A stretch of DNA of 64,000 nt from Rhodosalinus halophilus. GTDB lineage: Bacteria; Pseudomonadota; Alphaproteobacteria; Rhodobacterales; Rhodobacteraceae. This document shows, piece by piece, positions 47,235 to 54,110 of the stretch (position 1 is the first letter of the stretch; every line of letters begins with the position of its first letter). Made by a program: the position numbers and the translations under genes. The notes beneath the pieces are model-generated. The model was not told the origin of the DNA, searched no databases, and was given only the letters and a program-made list of their open reading frames with translations. Location of the stretch: positions 124,001 to 188,000 of the forward strand of contig NZ_QNTQ01000005.1 in the NCBI RefSeq assembly GCF_003298775.1. The letters run 5' to 3'.

Positions 47235-48011
47235 TCAGCTGCGCCCGTCGTCCTCGTCCTCGTCGTCTTCACCGTCGGCCGGCAGGTTGAAGAAGCTCTC
47301 GGCGTCGCGATACTCCTCCTCGGTCTCGCCCTCGGGTTCCGCTTCCTCCTCGGCGCCGCCGGACAGCGTGAAGCTTTCGAGACCCTCGATCGCGGTCGGC
47401 ATGCGCGGCTCCGCTTCCATCCCGAGGCTCTGCTCGGTCGAGACCAGCCTGCGCCGCTCGTCGTCGGACATCACCGCCCCTTCGCGCGCCTTGCGCTCCG
47501 CGGCCTTCTGCACCGCCGCGTCGAGCTCGGACTGGCGGCAGAGGCCCAGCGCCACCGGGTCGATCGGCTGGATGTTGGAAATGTTCCAGTGGGTGCGGTC
47601 CCGGATCGACTGGATGGTGGGCTTGGTGGTGCCCACGAGCTTGGCGATCTGGCTGTCGGTGAGCTCGGGATGGAACTTGACCAGCCACAGGATCGCCGCC
47701 GGCCGATCCTGGCGCTTGGAGAGCGGCGTGTAACGCGGGCCGCGGCGCTTTTCCTCGTCCCGCGCGGCCGGGTTCGCCTTGATCTTCATCCTGTAGAGGC
47801 GGTTTTCCTCGCCCTTGCGGATCTCCTCGGGATCGAGCTGGTTGTTGGCGACCGGGTCGAAGCCCTTCACCCCGGCGGCCACGTCGCCGTCGGCGATGCC
47901 CTGGATCTCGAGTTCGTGCATGCCGGTGAAATCGGCGATCTGCTTGAAGGTCAGCGTCGTGTTGTCCACCAGCCAGACCGCGGTCGCCTTGGGATGCAGC
48001 AATCTCGCCAT
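47235..48011 (-). CDS. trcR: DUF1013 (TrcR-type) cell-cycle regulator
   Basis: A 258-residue DUF1013 protein, a family conserved across alphaproteobacteria and named in databases as cell cycle transcriptional regulator TrcR. It opens MARLLHPKATAVWLVDNTTLTFKQIADFTG, a helix-turn-helix-like region, followed by a second HTH-like segment LTDSQIAKLVGTTKPTIQSIRDRTHW at about 105-130, consistent with DNA binding. The C-terminal tail (about 215-258) is highly acidic. It stands alone, divergent from the RNase T2 gene. Confidence 0.88.
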   Translation of the reverse strand: MARLLHPKATAVWLVDNTTLTFKQIADFTGMHELEIQGIADGDVAAGVKGFDPVANNQLDPEEIRKGEENRLYRMKIKANPAARDEEKRRGPRYTPLSKRQDRPAAILWLVKFHPELTDSQIAKLVGTTKPTIQSIRDRTHWNISNIQPIDPVALGLCRQSELDAAVQKAAERKAREGAVMSDDERRRLVSTEQSLGMEAEPRMPTAIEGLESFTLSGGAEEEAEPEGETEEEYRDAESFFNLPADGEDDEDEDDGRS

Positions 48012-48138
48012 GAAAAGTCTCTCCTCGATACGTCTTCCCCGCCGCCCGGGGGTCGGGCTGCCCCGGGCCGGGGCGCTTCGAGTTGTCGGGGAACTCGCAG
48101 CCGATATAGTGAAGCCGCGCCGCGAAGGAAAGGCCCGA

Positions 48139-48771
48139 ATGCGCTGGCTCGCGATCCTGCTGCTCTCCGTCTCCCCCGCCTCGGCGGAGGGCGAGCGCGC
48201 GGGCGCCTTCGACTACTGGGTGCTCGCGCTGTCCTGGTCGCCCACGTGGTGCGCGCTCGAGGGCGACGCGCGCGACGCAGCGCAATGCGACCCGGCCGCG
48301 GATACGGGCTGGATCCTGCACGGCCTCTGGCCGCAGTATCACCGCGGCTGGCCGAGCTACTGCCCCACCTCGGCGAGCTCCCCGACGCGCGCCGAGACGC
48401 GCGCGATGGCCGACGTCATGGGCAGCGCGGGCCTTGCCTGGCACCAGTGGAAGAAGCACGGCAGCTGCTCGGGCCTTTCGTCCGAGGCCTATTTCGCCCT
48501 GTCGCGCCGCGCCTTCTCCGCCCTCGACAAGCCGGCGGTCTTTCGCCGGCTGACCGACCCCGTCCGCCTGCCGGCGCGGGTGGTCGAAGAGGCCTTTCTG
48601 AAGGCCAACCCGGGACTCGCGCCAGACATGCTGACGATCACCTGCAAGGCCGGCCGGATCCAGGAGGCGCGCCTGTGCCTCTCCCGCGACGGGCTCGCGC
48701 CCGTTCCCTGCGGCCGCGACGTGATCGAGGATTGCCGGCTCGACGACGCGCTCCTCGACCCCGTGCGCTGA
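48139..48771 (+). CDS. Exported ribonuclease T2 family protein
   Basis: A 210-residue secreted RNase T2-type enzyme with a signal peptide (about 1-17, cleavage near ASAEG). The first active-site block is HGLWPQYHRGW (catalytic His). The second reads WHQWKKHGSCSGL, with the Lys-His pair intact but Gln where characterised enzymes have Glu (HEW). Six or more cysteines suggest disulfides in the periplasm. RNase T2 enzymes degrade RNA to 3'-nucleotides, so this could serve phosphate or nucleoside scavenging. The ATG follows AAGGAAAGG. Confidence 0.9.
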   Translation: MRWLAILLLSVSPASAEGERAGAFDYWVLALSWSPTWCALEGDARDAAQCDPAADTGWILHGLWPQYHRGWPSYCPTSASSPTRAETRAMADVMGSAGLAWHQWKKHGSCSGLSSEAYFALSRRAFSALDKPAVFRRLTDPVRLPARVVEEAFLKANPGLAPDMLTITCKAGRIQEARLCLSRDGLAPVPCGRDVIEDCRLDDALLDPVR

Positions 48772-48787
48772 GGCGCGCGCGCGGCCG

Positions 48788-49468
48788 TCAGCGCGGCTCC
48801 GCGATCTCGAGCGCGACCGCCTGCTCCGAGAAGGCGAGGAAGTCGCAGCCCTCTTCGCCCAGCACCTCGACCAGCGCCCGGTATTCGTGTTCGCGCCAGC
48901 CCGGGTAGCCGTAGAGTTCGTCGAAGACCAGAACGCTGCCCGTCACGAGCCTCGGGCGCAGCGCCTCGAGAACGAAGCGGGTGGGGGTGTAGGTGTCGAG
49001 GTCGAGATGGGCGAAGGCGACCGGGCCCTCGCGCTCGGCCAGCCACCCCGGCACGGTGTCCTGCACCCGGCCCTTGACGAGCCGGACGTTGGGGCGAACC
49101 TCCGGCAGCGCGCCGCCGGTCGAGAACCGCCCCGCCTGGCCACCGCGCGGGTGGCCGGTCCAGTCCTCTTCCAGCCCCTCGAAGCTGTCGAAGCCCCAGA
49201 CCGTGACGCCGGTCCCTTTCAGCACCCGGGCGAAAAGGTTCACGCCATGCCCGCGCCAGACGCCGAATTCGGCGTAGAGTCCGCCCGCCCCGTGCCGTTC
49301 GCGCGCCCGCGCGCAGGCCCAGCGGCGCAGATCGGCCTTCTTGGGAAAGAGCATGGCGCGCGCCATGCGGTCGCGGAACGTCTCGAAGCTGTCGCGCACC
49401 GCCCAGTCGTGCAGCAGGTCGAGCGGCGTGCGCCGCGCCGGCGGCGCCCCCTCCTCCGCGCCGCTCAT
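48788..49468 (-). CDS. Class I SAM-dependent methyltransferase
   Basis: A 226-residue protein of the TylF/macrocin O-methyltransferase-like group: GLYAEFGVWRGHGVNLFARVL gives the SAM-binding loop, followed by VWGFDSFEGLEEDW, then VAFAHLDLDTYTPTRFVLEALRPRL with the metal-binding Asp pair. This family methylates sugars or other hydroxylated small molecules; the substrate is unknown. Its ATG overlaps the stop of the quinone oxidoreductase gene by 4 nt, so the two are coupled. Convergent with RNase T2. Confidence 0.86.
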   Translation of the reverse strand: MSGAEEGAPPARRTPLDLLHDWAVRDSFETFRDRMARAMLFPKKADLRRWACARARERHGAGGLYAEFGVWRGHGVNLFARVLKGTGVTVWGFDSFEGLEEDWTGHPRGGQAGRFSTGGALPEVRPNVRLVKGRVQDTVPGWLAEREGPVAFAHLDLDTYTPTRFVLEALRPRLVTGSVLVFDELYGYPGWREHEYRALVEVLGEEGCDFLAFSEQAVALEIAEPR

Positions 49469-50457
49469 CCGCCCGCGGCGCGCAGCACGATCTTGCCGAT
49501 ATGCGCCGAGCTCTCCATCCGAGCATGCGCCTCGGCCGCATCCTCGAGCGCGAACTCGGAGTCCATGACCGGCGCGACCCGACCCGCGTCGAGCAGCGGC
49601 CAGACCTGCGCGCGCAGCCCCTCGGCGATGCGCGCCTTGGCAAGATCGGACTGCGGGCGCAGCGTGGAGCCGGTGATCGTCTGCCGCTTCAGCATCAGGG
49701 GGGCGAAGTTGATCTCGGCCTTCGCCCCCTGCAGGAAGGCGATCTGAACCAGCCGCCCCTCCTCGGCCAGCGCCTTGAGGTTGCGCGCGATGTAGTCGCC
49801 GCCCACCATGTCGAGGATCAGGTTCGCCCCGCCCTCGGCCTTCAGCACCTCGACGAAATCCTCGGCGCGGTAGTTGATGGCCCGCTCCGCGCCAAGCTGC
49901 AGGCAGGCGACGCATTTCTCGTCGGAGCCCGCCGTCGTGAAGACCCGCGCCCCGAAGGCGTGGGCCAGCTGGATCGCGGTGGTGCCGATCCCCGAGCTGC
50001 CGCCGTGCACGAGGAACCGCTCGCCCGCCTCGAGCCCCCCGCGCATGAAGACGTTGGACCAGACGGTGAAGAAGGTCTCCGGCAGGCAGGCGGCCTCCTT
50101 CAGCCCCAGCCCCTGCGGCACGGGCAGACAGTGCGCGGCCGGCGTCACCGCGTAGTCGGCATAGCCGCCGCCGGGCAGCAGCGCGCAAACCCGGTCGCCC
50201 ACGGCCCAACCGTCCACGCCCGGACCCACGGCCGCGATCTCGCCCGCGGCCTCCAGCCCCGGCAGGTCGGACGCCCCCGGCGGCGGCGCGTAGGCGCCCG
50301 CGCGCTGCAGCGCGTCGGGGCGGTTCACGCCCGCGTAGGCGACGCGGATCAGCACCTGACCGTGAGCCGGTTCGGGGATCGCGCGCTCGGTGGCGCGCAG
50401 CACCTCGGGGCCGCCGGGCTCGGAGATCTCGACGGCGCGCATGGTGCTCTCGCTCAT
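49465..50457 (-). CDS. NAD(P)H-quinone oxidoreductase (MDR, PIG3-like)
   Basis: A zinc-free medium-chain dehydrogenase of 330 residues. It has the N-terminal catalytic fold (MRAVEISEPGGPEVL, AGVNRPDALQRAGAY) and Rossmann loop VHGGSSGIGTTAIQLAHAFGA, with KCVACLQLGAERAINYRAEDF typical of quinone reductases. It probably reduces quinones or enals with NADPH. ATG 50457 has AGGAG 8 nt upstream; an inner ATG at 50442 is less likely. It follows the COQ9-like gene by 4 nt, fitting a quinone context, and is coupled to the methyltransferase. Confidence 0.92.
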   Translation of the reverse strand: MSESTMRAVEISEPGGPEVLRATERAIPEPAHGQVLIRVAYAGVNRPDALQRAGAYAPPPGASDLPGLEAAGEIAAVGPGVDGWAVGDRVCALLPGGGYADYAVTPAAHCLPVPQGLGLKEAACLPETFFTVWSNVFMRGGLEAGERFLVHGGSSGIGTTAIQLAHAFGARVFTTAGSDEKCVACLQLGAERAINYRAEDFVEVLKAEGGANLILDMVGGDYIARNLKALAEEGRLVQIAFLQGAKAEINFAPLMLKRQTITGSTLRPQSDLAKARIAEGLRAQVWPLLDAGRVAPVMDSEFALEDAAEAHARMESSAHIGKIVLRAAGG

Positions 50458-50461
50458 GGGC

Positions 50462-51160
50462 TCACTCCTGCGGTGACGGGCGGGACCAGCGGCCCGGCAT
50501 GTCGGTGGCGTCGCGCGCGCGGGGCGCGCGCATGCGGCTTAGCACCCATTCCGGCCCCGCGAAAACCCTCTTGATCACGGGGTTGGCCTTCACCTTCTCG
50601 AAGCGCATCACGTCCTCGATCCGCCGGTCGAGGAAGGCCCAGGTGGCCGAGGAATCCGGCGTGTCGTCGCCCAGCCAGTAGAGCACCGTCGAGGAATAGA
50701 CTCCCGCCAGCGTCGCGCGCTTGGTGTAGAAGTTGAAGTCGCGGTCGGTGTCGCCGAGCGCCGTCCAGATCGCGTCGGCCGTCTCCCAGATCAGCCGGGC
50801 GCCCTCGGGCGCGTAGGGCGGCAGCGAAAAGAGCGTGACGCCCCGGCGCACGGCCTCCTTGTCGCCGGCGACCTCGAGGCGCACGCGCACCGCGAAGGCG
50901 ATCCGCTCGCGCGTGCGCATCCCCAGCAGGTCGGCGCGCCCCAGCCGTTCGGCCATGCGCGCGTCGCCCCGCTTGTGGAAGGCGACGGCCAGATCGACGG
51001 CGCCCCGTGGAAAGAGCGCGCGGGCCAGCGTCGGGTCAATGCCGGTGTCCCGCACCGCCGCGCGAAAGGCGGCCTCGGACCAGCCGTCGAAGGGGACATG
51101 CATCAGCGCCGCGTCGAGCAGCGCCTCGCGGTCGGTGGGTGGCGAAGTCTCGGCGGGCAT
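50462..51160 (-). CDS. COQ9 family protein
   Basis: A 232-residue protein of the COQ9/DUF family required for ubiquinone synthesis, which binds lipids and COQ7 substrates in mitochondria. Visible family segments: the N-terminal three-helix TetR-like part (REALLDAALMHVPFDGWSEAAFRAA, GIDPTLARALFPRGAVDLAVAFH) and the C-terminal DFNFYTKRATLAGVYSSTVLYWLGD with DDTPDSSATWAFLDRRIEDVM. Its location near rpsU is conserved in alphaproteobacteria. ATG 51160. It is followed by the quinone oxidoreductase 4 nt downstream. Confidence 0.92.
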   Translation of the reverse strand: MPAETSPPTDREALLDAALMHVPFDGWSEAAFRAAVRDTGIDPTLARALFPRGAVDLAVAFHKRGDARMAERLGRADLLGMRTRERIAFAVRVRLEVAGDKEAVRRGVTLFSLPPYAPEGARLIWETADAIWTALGDTDRDFNFYTKRATLAGVYSSTVLYWLGDDTPDSSATWAFLDRRIEDVMRFEKVKANPVIKRVFAGPEWVLSRMRAPRARDATDMPGRWSRPSPQE

Positions 51161-51224
51161 CGGCTCTCTCCTCGCGCTGTTCCGTCGTGTAGCCAGGCAT
51201 CCGAGCGGCCCGGGCCAACCCGGA

Positions 51225-52274
51225 TCATTCAAGCAGGCGCGTGCCGGCAATGTCCAGCACCAGCCCCTCACCGAACGCCTGAGAGGGCGTTCGGTAGCCA
51301 GGCCGAGCGGCGCCCGCGACGACGCGGCACGCGATCTCCACCGCCGAGCGCGCCGTGAAGGCATAGGGCTCGCAGACCTCCAGCCGTTGTTCGGCGACGC
51401 CGCCCGGCCCCTCGGCGCGTGCATAGACCCGGGCGCGCGCCGTCCGCCGCGTCCGGGCGTCCGGCCCCTCGGGCCTGCGGGCGAGCCCGCGCTCCGAGAG
51501 CGCCGCGCGCGCGACGAGACGCCGCAGCGGGCCGGGAAGACGAAAGAGCGCCGCGGTGCCCGGTGCAGGCGCCATGAACACCTCGATGTCCGGGATGCCC
51601 GTGCTGTCCCAGGCGGTTTCCAGGTCGCCCCAGGTCGTGGCGACCACACGCGTCGGGCCGTCGCCGAAATCCAGCGTCGCCGAAAGACCGCCTCTGCGCC
51701 GTTCGATCCGACCGGCCCTGCGCACCAGCGCGGACGCATCGAGGTTGCGCGCCGCCGTGCGCAGCGTGCCCCGAGAGGGCGTGTCGATCCCCGCGAAGGC
51801 CAGCGTGAGCCGCTGCGCCCCGCGGCAGCGCCGTGCGACCATCGCCGCAAGGCCATCGGTCGGCACCACGTCGAAGCCGCAGCCGGGCAGGAGCGCGACA
51901 CCCGCGGCCTCGGCCCGCGGGCCGAGCGCGCGCAAGGCGGCGAAGACGCCGGGCTCGCCCGTGATGTCGAGGTAATGGGTCCGGGTCGCGATGCAGGCGT
52001 CGGCCATCGGCGCGGAGGTGTCGGCGAAGGGGCCGGCGGCGTGGATTACCGCGCCGCACCCCTCGAGCGCCGCGCGCAGGCCGGCCGGATCGTCGAGCGC
52101 CACGGCCCGGTGCGGCAGGCCCAGCCGGTCGGCCAGCGCGGCGAGCTTGTCGGCGTCGCGCCCCGCGAGGACCGGGCGCAGGCCGCGGCGGACCGCCTCT
52201 TCGGCGATCAGCCGTCCGGTGAACCCGTAGGCCCCGTATATCATCGGCGTCATCGTGCCCCCCTGGCTGGACAT
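51225..52274 (-). CDS. Saccharopine dehydrogenase-like / trans-acting enoyl reductase protein
   Basis: A 349-residue NAD(P)-binding protein of the saccharopine-dehydrogenase-like family (YHDA/TRANS-acting enoyl reductase type). The N-terminal loop is IYGAYGFTGRLIAEEAVRRGL, then LAGRDADKLAALADRLG, VIHAAGPFADTSAPMADACI, HYLDITGEPGVF and VALLPGCGFDVVPTDGLAAMV, all family hallmarks. The role in this organism is unknown, probably reduction of a lipid or CoA-linked intermediate. It stands between COQ9 and the rpsU promoter on the minus strand; an inner ATG at 52253 could also serve as start. Confidence 0.87.
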   Translation of the reverse strand: MSSQGGTMTPMIYGAYGFTGRLIAEEAVRRGLRPVLAGRDADKLAALADRLGLPHRAVALDDPAGLRAALEGCGAVIHAAGPFADTSAPMADACIATRTHYLDITGEPGVFAALRALGPRAEAAGVALLPGCGFDVVPTDGLAAMVARRCRGAQRLTLAFAGIDTPSRGTLRTAARNLDASALVRRAGRIERRRGGLSATLDFGDGPTRVVATTWGDLETAWDSTGIPDIEVFMAPAPGTAALFRLPGPLRRLVARAALSERGLARRPEGPDARTRRTARARVYARAEGPGGVAEQRLEVCEPYAFTARSAVEIACRVVAGAARPGYRTPSQAFGEGLVLDIAGTRLLE

Positions 52275-52347
52275 AGGCCCAAAACCCTGTTAACCAGCGG
52301 CCTTCGACAGGAAGCCAAACTTCAGACGGAAAGGTGGTGACCCCTAC

Positions 52348-52554
52348 ATGCAGGTCAGCGTTCGCGACAACAATGTCGATCAGGCGCTCCGCGCGCTGAA
52401 GAAGAAGCTCCAGCGCGAGGGCGTGTTTCGCGAGATGAAGCTTCGGCAACATTTCGAGAAGCCGTCCGAGAAGCGCGCGCGCGAGAAGGCCGAGGCCATC
52501 CGCCGCGCTCGCAAGCTGGCGCGCAAGAAGGCGCAGCGCGAAGGGCTGCTCTGA
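52348..52554 (+). CDS. rpsU: 30S ribosomal protein S21
   Basis: A 68-residue basic ribosomal protein: [43 protein letters not shown] matches S21, with an Arg/Lys-rich C-terminal tail. S21 helps mRNA selection by the 30S subunit. An AAAGGTGG ribosome binding site lies upstream and a strong terminator follows, so it is monocistronic. The 73-bp upstream region is shared with the divergent saccharopine-dehydrogenase-like gene. Confidence 0.98.
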   Translation: MQVSVRDNNVDQALRALKKKLQREGVFREMKLRQHFEKPSEKRAREKAEAIRRARKLARKKAQREGLL

Positions 52555-52604
52555 ACGGCAGCGAAGCTGAACCCCTGCGCCCTGACGGGCAGTAGCGGTT
52601 TTCC

Positions 52605-52642
52605 GGCCCTGGCACCTCACCCGTGCCGGGGCCTTCGTTTTT
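52605..52642 (+). terminator. Intrinsic terminator of rpsU
   Basis: An 11-bp stem (52605-52615 pairing with 52623-52633, one G-U wobble, 7-nt loop) followed by TTCGTTTTTC. It ends just before the convergent TauE-type gene. Confidence 0.9.
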
Positions 52643-52647
52643 CGGGG

Positions 52648-53385
52648 TCAGGCGAAGGCCGCCCAGGCGAGCCGCGCCGCGATGACGACCAGCAGCGCCA
52701 TCACGATCCGGTCGAAGGTCTCGCGCGCCATGAAGCGGGCGAGCCGGTTGCCGAGCGGCATGCCGGCGAAGAGCGGAACGCAGGCGGCGAGGCTCAGCCC
52801 CAGCCGGTCGGGCGTGAGGATGCCGAGACTCCACAGCGCCGGAATCTGCACCGCCGACATCGACAGGAAGAAGACCGAGATCGTGGCGATGAAGGCCTCG
52901 CGGGGCAGGCGCATGGCGTTGATGAAGGTGATGGAAACCGGCGCCGAGATGCCCGCCGCACCCTGCATGATACCGGCCGTGAACCCGGCGGGCAGCACCA
53001 GCCGGTCCGCGAGCCTGCGGTCCAGCACCCAGTCCGGCCGCGCGAGCCGGAAGGCGACATAGAGCAGCGTCGTCGCCGCCACGACCCCCATCAAGACCTC
53101 CGGGGGCAGCGCCGCCAGGATCACCGATCCCACTGCGGCCCCGAGACCGGCGCCCGCAGTGAGCAGAAGAAGAAAGCGCGCCGGCAGGAGATGCGCGCGA
53201 TAGCGCCACGCCTGCCAGCCGTTCGAGAGAAGGGACGGCAGCGCGAAGACCGCCACGGCGAAGGGCACGCCGTGATAGAGCGCCATGATCGGCACCACGA
53301 TCACGGGAACGCCCGCGCCGATGGCGCCCTTGAGCACGCCCCCAGCCGCGAAGGCGAGGAACGCGAGCAGCAAACCGTCCTCCAT
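52648..53385 (-). CDS. TauE/SafE-type sulfite/anion exporter
   Basis: A 245-residue membrane protein of the TauE/SafE family with 7-8 hydrophobic helices. The signature GGVLKGAIGAGVPVIVVPIMAL at about 15-36 and the repeat-related AGFTAGIMQGAAGISAPVSITFI at about 134-156 mark the two inverted halves. These carriers export sulfite, sulfoacetate or related anions, but substrates are rarely known. ATG 53385. It is a lone gene, convergent with rpsU. Confidence 0.9.
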   Translation of the reverse strand: MEDGLLLAFLAFAAGGVLKGAIGAGVPVIVVPIMALYHGVPFAVAVFALPSLLSNGWQAWRYRAHLLPARFLLLLTAGAGLGAAVGSVILAALPPEVLMGVVAATTLLYVAFRLARPDWVLDRRLADRLVLPAGFTAGIMQGAAGISAPVSITFINAMRLPREAFIATISVFFLSMSAVQIPALWSLGILTPDRLGLSLAACVPLFAGMPLGNRLARFMARETFDRIVMALLVVIAARLAWAAFA

Positions 53386-53453
53386 GCCGAACGCCCGTCC
53401 TGCCGTGACCGTCCGGCACGCTGTAGAGCGCGGCGCGTCCCGACGCCAGCGCC

Positions 53454-54110
53454 TCAGCCGGTGCCGGTCAGAAGCACGGGGCAGCGCGCCGCCTCGACCA
53501 GCGGCTCGAGCGCCTCGGCCGGCCAGGGCGCGTCGGGACTGCGCGCCACGACGAGCGCGGCCGCGCTCATGCGGCCGACTCGTGCGACGAGCGCCTCGCG
53601 CCCCTCCGCGTCTTCGGGCGCGGGAAGTTCCTCGACATGCCCGCCCATGGCGCGGGCAAGGGCCTCGGCCAATGGCCAGCCCGCCCCGGCCCCGCCGGGC
53701 GGCGCGATCAGGACCACCCGCCGCGAGGGCCGCAGCGCGCCGGCATGCGCCAGCAGGATCATCTCTTCGGCATCCGCAAGCGCCGCGGCCAGCGCGCCGG
53801 AGCGACGCTCGAAGCGCCAGGCCGCCCGCCGCGCGGCCGCCAGCCGCTCGAGATCGGTGCGGAAAGCCGCCGCGTCCCGGGCTGCCCGCTGCGCGAGCGC
53901 GGCCGGGCTGGGCGCCGTCGTCAGCCCGCCGCCGAAGGTCACGAGGCGCTGATGCGGGAGCGCCGCCGCCTCGGCATGGCGCGGATCCTCCAGCAGCACG
54001 CCCGCGATCTCGGCAAGTGGCAGGTCGGTCATGCGTTCGAGCAGCGCCAGCGCGCGGCGGGCGTCCTCGAAGCTGCCGGCGCAGACGGTCAGCCTGAACG
54101 CGGTCGTCAT
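53454..54110 (-). CDS. Protein of unknown function, possible universal-stress fold
   Basis: A 218-residue cytoplasmic protein. The alternating helix/strand pattern (MTTAFRLTVCAGSFEDARRAL, PLAEIAGVLLEDP, RRVVLIAPPGGAGAGWPLAEAL and the terminal AARCPVLLTGTG) resembles a double universal-stress-like or Rossmann-type fold, but the ATP-binding motif G-x2-G-x9-GS is not evident. Its ATG overlaps the stop of the Lon-like protease gene by 4 nt, so both are made together, suggesting a partner or substrate adaptor. I do not recognise a named family. Confidence 0.72.
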   Translation of the reverse strand: MTTAFRLTVCAGSFEDARRALALLERMTDLPLAEIAGVLLEDPRHAEAAALPHQRLVTFGGGLTTAPSPAALAQRAARDAAAFRTDLERLAAARRAAWRFERRSGALAAALADAEEMILLAHAGALRPSRRVVLIAPPGGAGAGWPLAEALARAMGGHVEELPAPEDAEGREALVARVGRMSAAALVVARSPDAPWPAEALEPLVEAARCPVLLTGTG

